Origin: Catonia carolina
Taxonomy: Eukaryota > Arthropoda > Insecta > Hemiptera > Achilidae
Assembly (NCBI GenBank): GCA_035578175.1
Contig: JAQMRL010000006.1
Coordinates: 18,883,506-18,947,505 of the forward strand
Direction of reading: 5' to 3'
Length of the DNA stretch: 64,000 nucleotides
Shown here: positions 32,533 to 44,394 of the stretch, piece by piece
Numbering within the stretch: the stretch's first letter is position 1
How the letters are laid out: each line of letters opens with the position of its first letter
Made by a program: the position numbers and the translations under genes
The notes under the pieces: model-generated
The model's database searches: none
Told to the model about the DNA's origin: nothing
What the model saw: only the letters and a program-made list of their open reading frames with translations

Positions 32533-33463
32533 TCTGGTGTGAAACACTCACACAACTTTCTCTTGCCAGTGGAAATAATTAACAATAAACCTAACATTAG
32601 TAATAAAACATTAGAAATAAACAAAAAACTAACCTCAATAAACATAACCTTATTTTAATCATGAGTGAAAGACGCAAAATGAAAATCAACCTCAGTTTAG
32701 CTTAGAAATACGGAAAATCACTCATTCACGCTAAACTAGGCACTGTACAAAAAAATGCTTAAAATAAAAGTTGTAGATCTCTTAATTTCCTATACATTTT
32801 ATTATATACACTTATGTCGTAAAATGCATTCTAAGGCCAAAATCTTAAAAAAATAGATTTCCTTCACACGTTTTCGTGAGAAAAAAAGAAAATTGCTAAT
32901 TACCGCTAAACTAAGCGTTATACAAAAAAATGTTTGAAATAAAAGTTGTAGAATTTTACATTTTCTACAACTTTTATTACGAGTATATAACATTTTGCGC
33001 TAAAATGCATATTAAAGCCGCAATCTTAAAAAGAAAATGTTTTTACGTAAAAACAGCCTCACCGAGAATTTCAGCAAAAATGGCGCCTACCCTATCTTGT
33101 AGAGCATAAAAAATGTAGTAAACCAGGCGATTTTTAAAAAAATCGTAGGACCAGTTTTTGAGAAAATCGCAAAAAAGTGAAAAATTATACGAATAAACTA
33201 CTACTTCCGGTTGGCCGATTTTGATGAAAATGTTCGTGTCGGGTCCGGTAGTGGTATGTAACTTAAGTTTCAAGTTTCAAGTTCGTACGGTGTTCCGTTC
33301 TTGAGATATTCTGTTCACACACACACACACAGACCAATCGCTAAAAACGTGTTTTTTGGGTTCAGGGGGTCTGGAAACGTATATCCGGTGAAAACTCGAT
33401 TTCGAAAAATCGACATGAAAACAATACTTTCCTTCCTATATATTCATATAGGCAAGAGAAAGT
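32533..33463 (-). mobile_element. family A copy A8, full length
   Basis: 931 bp with both termini: TCTGGTGTGAAACACTCACA after an A-run at the left and GGCAAGAGAAAGT before an A-run at the right. Short (CA)n at 33317-33331. Holds the 76-codon frame at 33043-33273 also seen in A4 and A12. Confidence 0.92.
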
Positions 33464-33726
33464 AAAAATTAAACTAACGCTATTTCAAAATTTTAACTGA
33501 AATTTTGTTAAGGTTAGAAAGAGATTTATAAATTATAATTGGGTCTCTATGAATATTATTGTACGAATGTACGCTTTAAAGGAGACTGTACAGTGCATTT
33601 TGTTTTAGAGTTGGTAATTTTTGATACACCTTGTATTATTACAGGCTAAACTCTCTGCGCGCCAAGTGAGACGCCCAATATTATACAAGGTTTTTATTAA
33701 ATGTTAGTTAATTTCAAAACAAACGT

Positions 33727-33850
33727 GGCCTTTGCCAGCCGCATTGGTGTAGTTGTTAACGTACTCGCCTCTCATCTTGCGGTCTTGGGTTCGAATCTTA
33801 CTCAGGCCCGGCATATTTTCATACGTTATAACAAAAAGCCGGGTTTTTGG
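33727..33850 (+). repeat. tRNA-derived SINE, family D (D2)
   Basis: GCCAGCCGCATTGGTGTAGT then TGTTAACGTAC contains an A-box. The B-box GGTTCGAATCT lies at 33788-33798, and the body CATATTTTCATACGTTATAA follows. Intact tRNA-like head, but folding of the acceptor and D stems is poor, so I call it SINE and not tRNA. Confidence 0.75.
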
Positions 33851-34717
33851 GCCCCCCTCGTACATTATGAACATTATTGAACTAAAAGTATTAATTTTTA
33901 TATATTATTATTATTAAAAACTTTAATTTTGCAGCATATGAAATCGTTTTTAGATGTCTAATATAATCTGTATTGTTCACAAGAGTACAATAGTCAAAAC
34001 CTTTTAACTGATAGTTTTAATTTTCTTTTAACTCTTTCAAAATCGTATTTGAAAATGGCATCAAATGATCAGATTCTGTCCTTAGGGTCCCCCGTTCCTA
34101 ATTTCATTTAATTATTTTCCTATCAGTTAGTTAATTATTATTTAATTTGTATAGAATATATTTAATCATTTATATATTTTTTTATTGTACACTGATATTA
34201 AAATTTATTACACTAGATTTTATAATCTAACAGTTTGCTTTTGTTACTGGGATTAATTTTTGTCTGCGTCTTTGTTCCTCAATTTAATCTTTATTCGTTT
34301 TATTAAACGACGTTACTTGTTCTGTTCATTTATTCTTTGTTTATTAATTCCATTTATTTTAAATTAACGGAAATATTTAGTTATTAAATTGTTCATTTCC
34401 TTTTTATTACTTTGTTTTGTTCAATGTGGTTGAACTTTATATATAAATTATTCCATGGTAGTCGTTAGTGTTATTACATTCTGCTTTGCTTTTACTTTAA
34501 TAATAATATCAACTTGATACATTGAATCACGAAGAGATCTTGAAAAGGTTACAAAAATAATTTCTGTATTTTATCCGAATTTTTTTTGTTGCGTTTAAAA
34601 GTTTTGGACGTTATTCTAATCAAATGATAAAAACTATAATTAGTACTTCATAAGAACTTTATCTCAGATGGCTAAATTTTGTCATCTACTGAAAATCATA
34701 AATCTCTTAATTTTGTT
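33851..34717. other. AT-rich stretch
   Basis: Nothing recognised. Confidence 0.4.
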
Positions 34718-35085
34718 GTTTAGATCGTCAGCCGAAAGGCTGGTTTGAACCTCTAGAGGCTTTATTAAGTAAACCAAGGAGCGAGGGGTTTACCGATGCC
34801 AGGCCCTCTGAAAATCATCTACTTGCCACCCTGCAAATATCACCTTCATTTTATTCACCACAGGGTCTGGCTGTATAATGAAATTCATTACTTCCAGAGA
34901 AGATAACTCTAACTAGTGTCTTTTACACCTTTACCTCTTCTGTTCTAAAATGCTTTAGTCATATAATTGGCTGACAATGTGATAAGAAACAGAACTATTT
35001 TTTTAGGCCTATTTTTTTTAACATGCAACATTAATTCTCCCGATCTACTGGGAATCGCACTGATACGACTGAAACGCCGATGGAG
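34718..35085 (+). repeat. family C repeat, copy C5
   Basis: GCCGAAAGGCTGGTTTGAAC, then CACAGGGTCTGGCTGTATAA and, near the end, TTCTCCCGATCTACTGG. About 40 bases missing near 34797. Confidence 0.78.
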
Positions 35086-35176
35086 AGAGACACGATACAT
35101 TAACACAACTCTAATATTAGTTAGTACATATTCAATATAAAATTGTATGATAAATATTTATTATAAAATCAACATA

Positions 35177-36005
35177 CAGGGTGATTCACGAAGATATGCA
35201 GAAACTTTAGGAGCTCATTGTACATGTAAAAATAATGAAAAAAGTTTATGTAAACATGGGTCCGAAAATGCTTCGTTTTCGAGTTACGGCTAGCAAAAGT
35301 TACGCCCGGATTTCAGCTCACCAGGTGAAATGAGGTCTTCCTGGAATTCTGGGAAGGTAGATTAAGGGGCGAATTCAATCATTTCTTATGGTTTTTGATC
35401 TGAAAAATTGAATAAAACAGGTCCCAGAACTGTAAGTTAAATAGTTTTTAAGAAAACCAGCGTCAAATGCAAAAAATGTAGTGAAAAACACATTTTTTCA
35501 TCTTTGGGCCAGAATAACTTTGTTATTTCACCAAGAAACAGTTAAAATTTTTGAATAAAACATGTAGAAAATTTTATTCTAAACAAACCGGTGTGAATTA
35601 AGTACACAGAAAGCGAATAGTTGTTTGATTAAATGAATTTTTATTCATCAGTGTACAAAGTAAAATTAACCGGAAAAACTAAGATGAAAACATGTGTTTT
35701 TCTTCACTCCATTTTTTGTATTTGACACTGGTTTTCTCAAAAACTGTTCAACTTCTGGGACCTGTTTTATTCATTTTATCAGGTCAAAAACCATAAGAAA
35801 CGATTGAATTCGCCCCTTAATCTACCTTACCAGAATTTCAAGAAGACCTCATTTCACCTGGTGAGCTAAAATCCGGGCGAAATCTTTCGCTAGCCGTAAC
35901 TCGGTAACGAAGCATTTCCGGACCCATGTTTATATAAACTTTTTTCATTATTTTTATATGTACAATGGGCTCCCAAAGTTTCTGCATATCTTCATGAATC
36001 ACCCT
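35177..36005. mobile_element. long-inverted-repeat (fold-back) MITE
   Basis: Left end CAGGGTGATTCACGAAGATA, right end complement TAGGGTGATTCATGAAGATA. The inverted repeats run inward about 325 bases on each side (35177-35510 and 35683-36005) with scattered differences, leaving a loop of roughly 170 bases. No transposase coding. TA at the left boundary fits a mariner/Tc1-type target. Confidence 0.88.
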
Positions 36006-36175
36006 AATTGAAATTTAATAAATTTTTAATTATTTGAAGGACTTCACTGCGTGGTGTCCTGAAATCCATTATCGCCGTTTTTGTTTTTTTTTTAAATTAA
36101 TAGACATTTAACATTTCTCTGGTTTTATTTGTACTGTTGCAAAACAAGGTAAGTTAACAAAAAAGTTATCTTATT

Positions 36176-36345
36176 CTACGCCCGTTGGCGTAGTGGTTAG
36201 CAAAACTGGCTTCTATATTGGGGTTTTGGGTTCGGTTCCCGGTCAGGTTTGGCATTTTTTCATTACTTATTTTCATATAGGCCTATGATTATTCTCCACC
36301 GTCTGCATTAGCAGAAATTGCAAAACAGTCAGACATAAAACAAAA
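36176..36345 (+). repeat. tRNA-derived SINE, family D (D3)
   Basis: Head CTACGCCCGTTGGCGTAGTG then GTTAGC (A-box TGGCGTAGTGG), B-box GGTTCGGTTCC, then the family body with CATTTTTTCATTACTTATTT and CCGTCTGCATTAGCAG. Confidence 0.8.
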
Positions 36346-38062
36346 ACAAAATTTGTATTTATTCAATATTTTATATTATCAAAAATTGTATTTTTGGATT
36401 TTAAATTTTAGCATAACTATTGATAATAAATCTTAGATTTAGTTACAATGTTTTGGTGTACATTATAAAGGATTTAATCGGACTTTCAAAATACGTTTAT
36501 TAAAAATATTCAAGATTTCTCAATAGGATAACAAAAGTAAAACGACGTGTTATTTGCAAATGATCACAATAATTTATTTAATATACGTATCGTATACCTG
36601 ATAAGTTGTTTCCGACAACTAGAGAATTTCAACATTCAAAAAAACTCGAGAAATTTTCTCAACCCGTTATTTTAACTGGTTTTTAATATCATCAATTTAT
36701 CACATATGTCAAGTTTCTTTTTTCTTGCAAAAATATTTATGTCACATTTAAAAAACAATTTACAGCATTTTGAATTAAATACATAATTAAGTATCAGTTC
36801 AAAGGGTACGATCCAGAACGCGTTACATTTATTTCTTTTCTTCTGTTTTTCTCTTTTTATATTCTGTCCTTTTTTATCTGAGGTTTGTTTCATTAGAAAA
36901 TTTTCCTCTCTCTCTCTTTAATTTGACCGGCACATTCCGCGCGGTGGCTCTTTGTCCCGGAAGGAATCCTGAACATCTCTCTACAATAAAATCCGCAGGA
37001 TTCCTTCGGAACTCTGAATATTTCTTTGTCTAGTTTTAATCCTCAAAGCACAATCGGTCACACAACCCGACCAACTTTGTAAAATCTCTTCTTCTCAAAC
37101 AAGAGTCGTATGGCGTTTGTTGGTAATGTTGTTCATATGTCCCTTATTTTCTTCCTGTACGATTTTGTTTAACTGAAGAATTTAATTTCTTTCTTTTGTA
37201 TTTTTATTTTCTTCTTTATGTGTTTTAGGATTAAAGTTGTACAATTTTATTATGTTATATTGAATTTGTTTCTTTTTCTTACAGCTTTGCAATTTTGTGA
37301 TAACTTTTTTCTATCAGATCGAAACTTAATAGTTTGTGTAGAACAATGAGTTTAGAGAAACTTTAAAACAGTAATCTCCCCGTAAAATTTATAAACTACA
37401 CGTCATGTTATTATTTTCGTTAGCGGTATAATTTGTCAAAATAAAATTTTAAAGATATTGGAATAAAATTAAAAGAAAACTTTGTAAGTTTATTTTGTTG
37501 CTAATATAGCATTCCGCCTTTCTGTACTTCAAATATTTTAAAATATTATTGTGATGTTTATTTTTATTTATTTATTTCATTTAGTTAATTATACCTAATG
37601 ATTTACTGCTAAAATAAACTAAGCTGTAGAAGTGTACAATATTTGTTACTAATGCAAAAACTTTTCTTCACAAAGAGTTCTGTCCGAGCATAGGAATATA
37701 CAAAACACATTTAAATTATTTAAATACTTATCATTACTTTAAAAATTACTAAGTAATTGTACAGTTAAATAGGGTAGAAGGATTACGTTAAACAGTTTTT
37801 TTAAAAAGCAGAAAATAAATGATAAATTCAATTACATTTACGTAAATATCAATTATATTTTAATAACAGTACAGATTAAAAAAAATACTTTACCATTATT
37901 TACATCATTAATATTGAGAAACATTTAAAAACGTTTTATAAGTATAACCAAAGTACCTAAAACACATTGTATTTCAGTTTCTACTACTATTGTTTTTTTT
38001 TGCCACGTAGGACTATATAAGTTCATTAAAGAAGAAACACCTTATTTCAATTTTTGTTGTTT
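36346..38062. other. AT-rich stretch without recognised genes
   Basis: No repeat family or protein-like frame. A small GC-richer patch at 36930-37080 (GGTGGCTCTTTGTCCCGGAA and nearby) is unassigned. Confidence 0.4.
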
Positions 38063-38575
38063 TGGAGTACTTTACCTCATGTTTCTTTCCTTGATTCTTC
38101 CACAGGATTCCTTCAATCTTTCTGATATCTTCTGGCGTTCTTCATCGGAATATACGATTTTCTGTCGTTTAATCGGTTTCTTTTGTTCAAGTCTTGTGTT
38201 GTTCAGTTTGTGGTAATTTCCAGATTTTCTTTTCAGGTCCTAAAGTGAGATTTGGATTTCGTTCATGTCCTGTTCAATTTCTTTGATCCAATGAGGCTGA
38301 GATTTTCTGTTTAGGAAATAGTTGATGATTTGTGTGGAGATTCTGGTGGAGTCACTCCTCAATAGATGGCCTAAGAAAGAAATTTTCTTTTTTCTCTTTA
38401 TCTGGTATGTTAGAGGTTCTGAATTTCTGTAGATTTCTTCGTTCGGGACAGGCTTCCAGATTCCGTCAGAGGAAATCTCTTGTTCAGGCATTTTCTGATG
38501 ATCCGACGTTCTAATTTTGTGATTCTGTGTTCCGCGTTGATTCTCCTGGGGCTGAAGATCGTTTCATAACTACTT
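38063..38575 (-). pseudogene. LINE C-terminal fragment
   Basis: Minus strand: ETIFSPRRINAEHRITKLER then RIIRKCLNKRFPL in one frame. After a frameshift comes WKPVPNEEIYRNSEPLTYQI, KRKKKISFLGHLLRSDSTRI, STQIINYFLNRKSQPHWIKE, and after another break IVYSDEERQKISERLKESCG and RIKERNMR then stop. This is the same C-terminal region class as 13450 and 22123 (WxxRxNxExY, FLGHLxR, YFxxRK, SDEERQxxSERMKxxW). The longest such relic here, but without the polymerase core and with at least two frameshifts. Confidence 0.7.
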
Positions 38576-38900
38576 TACAATATATTTTAACTAACAAAAT
38601 GTGAATATTTGTACTTTATGGGATTAATTCAATAAATGAGCATTAAAAACAGGAAAACTTTCGCTAAGTGAAAAGTAAAAACTAACCAGAGAACAGTTAT
38701 TTTAAAATTAGGAAAAGTCCCTCAAGTTCTTGCTCGTAGATCGATAGGATATGATATTTAAGTTTATGTTTCAATAGATGTGGTGACATTATACTGTGTA
38801 TATTATAGTTTACTACCGGTCCTTTCAGGATGTGGAAATTTCTTAATAACTAAATTATCTCATGAATGTATAATAAATATTTATTCACAAATTAACTACT
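38576..38900. other. AT-rich stretch
   Basis: Nothing recognised. Confidence 0.4.
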
Positions 38901-38903
38901 TAG

Positions 38904-38981
38904 TAGCAGACTAAATTTAATACAAAATGTTCTTTAAGCTAATAGCAGACTAAATTTAATACAAAATGTTCTTTAAGCTAA
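38904..38981. repeat. tandem duplication, 2 x 39 bp
   Basis: AGCAGACTAAATTTAATACA followed by AAATGTTCTTTAAGCTAAT occurs twice in direct succession with no differences. Confidence 0.9.
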
Positions 38982-39304
38982 TACTTAACCAATACTTAAA
39001 TAAAGTTTAACTAAAAATAAATATTTTCATATTTTTGTTTCTTTGTTTTTTATAATTTTTTCTTTTTTATTTCAGGTAAGTGAAATAAGTTTGCTGATTT
39101 CTCATTCGTTAATCTTTTGGTATGTTATACAATATTTTTTATTAATACATGATTATTCAATATATTATTATATCAATATCGGCAAGTAACTTAATAATGA
39201 TGGATTTTTGGTAATGATATTTTTAAATACGTTTTCTTTCTCTAGTCTAAAGATTGATTTTTCTTCAGTGTTTAAACGTTTTATAGACCATAGTTACTGC
39301 CCAT

Positions 39305-39447
39305 TACCGACAAGTGGAGTGTTAAATTATTTGCACTCGATCTTCTAGTTCGAGGGCTGCAAATAATAGTTCTTTTTCTCATCACATGGTCAGCCAATTA
39401 TATGAATGAAACATTCAAGAACATGAGAGTTAGAGATGTACAAGATA
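39305..39447 (-). repeat. family C repeat, left part of interrupted copy (C6)
   Basis: GACAAGTGGAGTGTTAAATT start, then CACATGGTCAGCCAATTATA. It stops near 39447 where a TIR element is inserted and resumes at about 40366. Confidence 0.72.
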
Positions 39448-40365
39448 CTATACTTAATATTTCACGTTTAGAATGCAGTACAGCTCTTATGAGAATCCGT
39501 TGTGTTATCAGGCGTACGGAAAACATCAGGCACAGCCAATAAAATAACTCTCCTTCACCGACACCATCCGTAGGTCACGGGAAAAAATATCTAGTTTCGC
39601 TTACCACACTCTAACAAGCTCATTTTTAATCAAGCAACTCAAAAAAAATTACTTTCGCTTAATGAATTGTATTTTATTATGCTATAAATTTTATTATTAT
39701 ACTCTGATGTTACTTAGATAAGGTGCGCTCGTACAAAGTTGGAAGTTTAAATCTCGTCACAATTTTTGCGTTTTACGTCATATAACCTTTTTCTTTCAAC
39801 AGCAACATATGTGTTATATTGTTTTGGTATAAAATATAGATTTTTATCTGAAATTTGATGTATGATATCATATGTTGGACGGGACCGGAAGTAAAATCGA
39901 GTTAAAAAAATGGTCGAAAGCAGGTCAAAGATAAATAATGGATCGTGTTTCGTATTTCGAGAATCTCTGAATTATTTCGACACCTGTGAACTTACCAAAC
40001 ATACAGTCTTCTTTAACCCCCCCCCCCCCCCGGCAGAAAAAGAGGGGTGTTCAAACAAAAAATAATTGTTTTATTCGTAATTGTCAACAAAAATTTAAAC
40101 AATAACTATTGTTTACTTTAAAATAATTAAAAAATAACAATTAAATTGATAAAGAATTCCATACTACAATAATTGTCGGTATCTGATCTTTAAAACGATA
40201 CAAATATTAAATAGTTTTCGTTTTACGTTATTCAATTGGAGTTGGTAAATGAGAATGTGTGGCGATTGGTCGATATTTGTGCTTAACATAGTAGCGCTAA
40301 AACTCCCATATGAAATACATTGCTTGCGGACTTTCCGTATTGTATTCTGAACGTGAAATAAACTA
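39448..40365. mobile_element. 0.9-kb TIR element inserted in a family C copy
   Basis: The left end TATTTCACGTTTAGAATGCA (39458) is mirrored at the right end (complement TATTTCACGTTCAGAATACA, ending 40360). No coding sequence was recognised inside. It holds a poly-C run at 40017-40030 and CGGGACCGGAAGT. ACTATA lies at both boundaries, either as a target duplication or as part of the inverted repeat. Non-autonomous DNA element of unknown superfamily. Confidence 0.65.
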
Positions 40366-40452
40366 TAGTCACAGTTATCTCCTCTGAGAGTATGAATTTC
40401 GTTATGCAGCCAGACCCTGTGGTGAATGAAGTGAAGGTGTCATTTGCAGGGT
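40366..40452 (-). repeat. family C repeat, right part of interrupted copy (C6)
   Basis: AGTTATCTCCTCTGAGAGTA, then CAGCCAGACCCTGTGGTGAA and TCATTTGCAGGG. It continues the piece that ends at 39447; its far end is truncated. Confidence 0.72.
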
Positions 40453-40956
40453 TGTTATCTGGAAAGCTATCACTGGTGATGTCCTCCTAAAAGCCAGTAA
40501 AGCGGTTAGTTTTTTTAAAATTTAATTGTAAACATTGTTGCTGGTTGTATTTATACAGTTGCAAAATAAATTAAGTAAAAAAATATATATATATTAAAAA
40601 CCGAACCGAATTTAGAAATACGAGTAAGATTATATTTATGATTTTTTGGTGTTACTATAATTTTGAGAATGATAACAAGAGTGTGAATTGTAAACAACAT
40701 AAAGTAAACTTCTACGTATTTGTTCACGCAAGTAAGTTTAAGAATTAACGGGCATCAGGTGTCTTGGTAAATATATAGTGAAGGATTAACCCGTTTCTAG
40801 AAGAAGAATACGATGAAGCAAACGAACGTTTACTACAAGAAGAGAGAGAGCTGAGCTTCTACGTTATAGTCATTCATCGTAGGGTAAACAATTCCTGCCA
40901 CCCGTACCGCTAACACATATTACACAAAACGAATACTATTACAGCCATTGTTTTTT
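40453..40956. other. AT-rich stretch
   Basis: Nothing recognised. Confidence 0.4.
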
Positions 40957-41997
40957 ACTTTCTCTTGCCTATATAAATGTATAGGAAGGGAAGTATTATT
41001 TTCATGTCGATTTTTCGAATTTGATTTTTTATCGGACATACGTTTTCAGCCCCGTGAACCAAGAAAGATATGTTTTTAGCGATTGGTCTGTCTGTGTGTG
41101 AACAAAATATCTTAAGAACGGAAGTTCCTACGGACTTGAAACTTGAAACTTAAGTTATGTACTACTAGACGACCCGACACGAACTTTTTCATCAAAATCG
41201 GTAAACCGGAAGTAGTAGTTTATTCGTGTAACTTTCACATTTTAGTGATTTTCTCAAAAACGGCTCTTACGAGTTTTTTTTAAAATGGGCTCATTTACTA
41301 AATTTTGTATGCTTTACAAGATAGAGTAGGCGCCATGTCTGCTGATATTCTTGGGAAGGCTGTTCTCTCGTAGGGAAATTTTTTTTAAAGATTGCGACCT
41401 TAATATGCGTTTAGCGCAAAAGTATATACAATATAAGTTCGAATCCCACTCAGGTACGGCATTTTCTTACGTTACAAAAATCATTTCATCATTCACAGTT
41501 ACAACCCAACGTCGTCGCTAATGACCACTGTAGTTGATGAGACGTTAAATAAACAAATAAAAAAAAAAGTTGTAGAAATTTTAAAATCTACTTTTATTTC
41601 AACTTTATCTTTGTAGAACGCTTAGTTGAGCGGTAATTAGTGATTTTCTCTTTATTTTCATAAGAATTTTTAAAAGATGTTTTAAGATTTCGGCCTTAGT
41701 AGGCTATGCATTTTACGACGAAAGTGTATATAATCACATTAAAAGAAAATGAATAGATCTGCAATTTGAGCAGTTTTCTCTACAAAGCCTGGTTTAGCAT
41801 CAAAGAATAATTTTCCGTATTATTAAGCGAAACTAACGTTGGTTTTTGATTTTGCATCATTCATATGAATAAAATCAGGTTATGTTTATTTAAGTTAATT
41901 TTTTTTTTAATTTCTGTTTTATTACTTATGTGTTATATAGGTTATATTGGTCTATTTTCATTGGCAAAAGAAAGTTGTGCGAGTGTTTCACACCAGA
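40957..41997 (+). mobile_element. family A copy A9, interrupted by SINE D4
   Basis: ACTTTCTCTTGCC start and a right end with GTGCGAGTGTTTCACAC then CAGA and a T-run. Short GTCTGTCTGTGTGTG instead of a long microsatellite. A SINE fragment splits the body at the first internal hairpin (41436-41567). Confidence 0.87.
41436..41567 (+). repeat. 5'-truncated tRNA-derived SINE, family D type (D4)
   Basis: It starts directly at the B-box (GTTCGAATCCCACTCAGGTA), continues GGCATTTTCTTACGTTACAA, then CCCAACGTCGTCGCTAATGA, and ends ACGTTAAATAAACAAATAAA before family A sequence resumes. The tail segment CGTCGCTAATGACC also occurs in D6. Confidence 0.78.
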
Positions 41998-42520
41998 TTT
42001 TATTATTATTACTACCACTAGTATTACTATACTAGTATTTTACTTTTACTATTACTATTAGCGTAGAGCTGCTTAAGCCGAAACCCATTAACATTTTATC
42101 GCTTTGCAGATTGCACTATTAATTGGCTCACAGTGATTGCCCTTCGTGGGAATAAACATTGGTTTTAACCACCCCTTCGATTTAACTCCCTCTACCATTT
42201 ATATAAACCCTCCACCACTGCGATATATATGGGATTAACCTAAACCAAATCGTGCTGCACTTTCTCACTCTCTTTGTTTTCTCTTCTTCTGACCAAATAA
42301 CTCCCTTTTAAATCCTATTGTAAGATAATTCTAGCAATATTATTACCATGAAACATTAAAAATCCATACCCTATTTATTGCCCCATTTATTTAAGATATT
42401 TGTGGTTACCATTGTTAAGAATAATGTTTAACCTAAGGTATATAAAACGTTTAAACCCCCCCAAACATAAATCAATATTTAGACTAGAGAAAGACAACGT
42501 AGCAGAAATAAATATAAAAA
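41998..42520. other. unclassified stretch
   Basis: An ATT/ACT-rich run at 41998-42060 followed by sequence of more balanced composition; no frame or repeat recognised. Confidence 0.4.
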
Positions 42521-43436
42521 TCTGCTGTAAAACACTCACACAACTTTCTCTTGCCAATGCGAATAATTAACAATAAACCCATCATTAGTAATAAAACATT
42601 AAAAATAAACAAAATAAACTAACCTCAATAAACATAACCTAACTTTAATCATGAGTGAAAGACGCAAAATCAGCTTCAGTTTGGCTTCAAAATACGGAAA
42701 ATCACTCTTTTCACGCTAAACTAGGCTCTGTAGAGAAAAATGCTATAAATAAAAGTTGTAGATCTATTAATTTCCTATAACTTTGACTATTACACATTTG
42801 TCGAAAAATGCATACTAAGGCCGAAATCTTAAAAAAATCGATTTGTCACACGTTTTCGTGGGGGAAAAAAAATCATAAAATCGCTAATTACCGCTAAACT
42901 AAGCGTTATACAAAAAAATGTATAAAATAATAGTTGTAGGATTTTAAATTTTCTACAACTTTTATTTAGAAATTTTTGCGCTGAAATGCATATTAAAACC
43001 GCCATGTTAAAAAAACAAATTTTTTACGTGAAAACAGCCTCACCAAGAATTTCAGCAAACATGGCGCCTACCCTATCTTGTAGAGCATAAAAAATTTAGT
43101 AAACCAGGCGAGTTTTAAAAAAATCGTATTACCCGTTTTTGAGAAAATCGCAGAAAGTGAAAAATTACATGAATAAACTACTACTTCCGGTTGACCGATT
43201 TTGATGAAAATATTCGTGTCGGGTCCGGTAGTGGTGTCTAACTTAAGTTTTAAGTTTCAAGTTCGTACGATGTTCCGTTCTTGAGATACTCTGTTTACAC
43301 ACAGACCAATCGCTAAATACATGTTTTTTTGGGTTTAGGGGGTCTGAAAACGTGTAGATCCGGTGAAAACTTGATTTTGAAAATCGACATGAAAACAATA
43401 CTTTCCTTTCAATATATTCATATAGGCAAGAGAAAG
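42521..43436 (-). mobile_element. family A copy A10, full length
   Basis: Start TCTGCTGTAAAACACTCACA, end GGCAAGAGAAAGT before an A-run; very short CA at the microsatellite position (ACACACAG). Confidence 0.9.
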
Positions 43437-43442
43437 TAAAAA

Positions 43443-43510
43443 TATAGTAAATGAGGCAATTTAAAAAAAAGTTGTCAAGGACTTTTTTGAGAAAATCGCA
43501 AAAACCTCTT
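43443..43510 (-). mobile_element. family A internal fragment
   Basis: TAGTAAATGAGGCAATTTAA and GAGAAAATCGCAAAAA match the inner part of minus-oriented family A; about 65 bases only, just beyond A10. Confidence 0.6.
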
Positions 43511-43611
43511 AAAACGACTACTTATTGAGTTCACCGTACGTGGTCGTTTTGAGGAGGTTTTACTGTATATATATCGTGGTTTTGTATGACAACGGATCAG
43601 TGCTGATTAGA

Positions 43612-43748
43612 TTATCAGCCGAAAAGCTGGTTTGAACCTCCAGATGCTTCACTAGGTAAAATAAGGAATGAGGTGGTTTACCGTTGCCTTCCTCACTGAA
43701 TGGAAAAGTATGAGCATGCAGGCCCTTCGAAAAGCATCTACTTCCACC
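43612..43748 (+). repeat. family C fragment (C7)
   Basis: CAGCCGAAAAGCTGGTTTGA to GAAAAGCATCTACTTCCACC; only the GTT-side third of the repeat. Confidence 0.72.
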
Positions 43749-43780
43749 ACTATGCTATTATTTCTTAAAACAAACATTAA

Positions 43781-44390
43781 AGGAGACTGTATGATGGTTT
43801 TGACTGGAAATTTTGATTTTCGGTTTTTTATGTTTTTCAATAGTTTAGACCTAGATCTACCACAAAAACATTAAATTACGACAAAAAAATTATTTTAATG
43901 AAAAAAATTTAAGTTTTTATCAGGTTTATCCTAAAAAATTAACATGTCGCTAAAAACAACTATTTTTCATATTTTTATATTGCTTGTTTTAGTGAAAACA
44001 GTATTTTAGTTTGTTTTTAATTATCTGTTTCGCTATTTTTAATATTCTTCGCTGTTAGTACAGATTTCTAACCAACTGTTGATGGGAAATTAAGCTTGTT
44101 TGTATACATTTTGTTTTTTCACCGACATTGTTTTTACTTTTTCAGGCGCTCAAAAAATTAGAAATTTATGTAAAAAACGTAGAAAAAAATTGTAAACATT
44201 TTATGTTATTCGTTATTTTTTTTAAACGTTATGGTCCTACTGATTAAATTGAAAAAAATGTCAGTTGCTAAAACCACTTCACAACTATAAGTGTGTAAAG
44301 TTTCATTTTTCTGTCTTTCGCCAATCCTGTGAAAAATGTTTCGAAAAATAGCAAATTTAACATTGGTGGGGTACAAAGTACAGTCTCCCT
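43781..44390 (+). mobile_element. family B element, TTAA-flanked (B1)
   Basis: 610 bp between TTAA (43777-43780) and TTAA (44391-44394). Short inverted ends: AGGAGACTGTA on the left and complement AGGGAGACTGTA on the right. No coding capacity. TTAA targets are characteristic of piggyBac-type transposases, but the terminal bases do not match the usual piggyBac start, so the class is open. Confidence 0.75.
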
Positions 44391-44394
44391 TTAA

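Noticed and set aside
33727..33830. Possible functional tRNA gene
   Set aside because: A and B boxes are present, but the acceptor stem does not pair well and the sequence continues into a body shared with other SINE copies.
40017..40030. Poly-C run as a regulatory site
   Set aside because: A single homopolymer inside a TIR element; probably slippage or an assembly feature.
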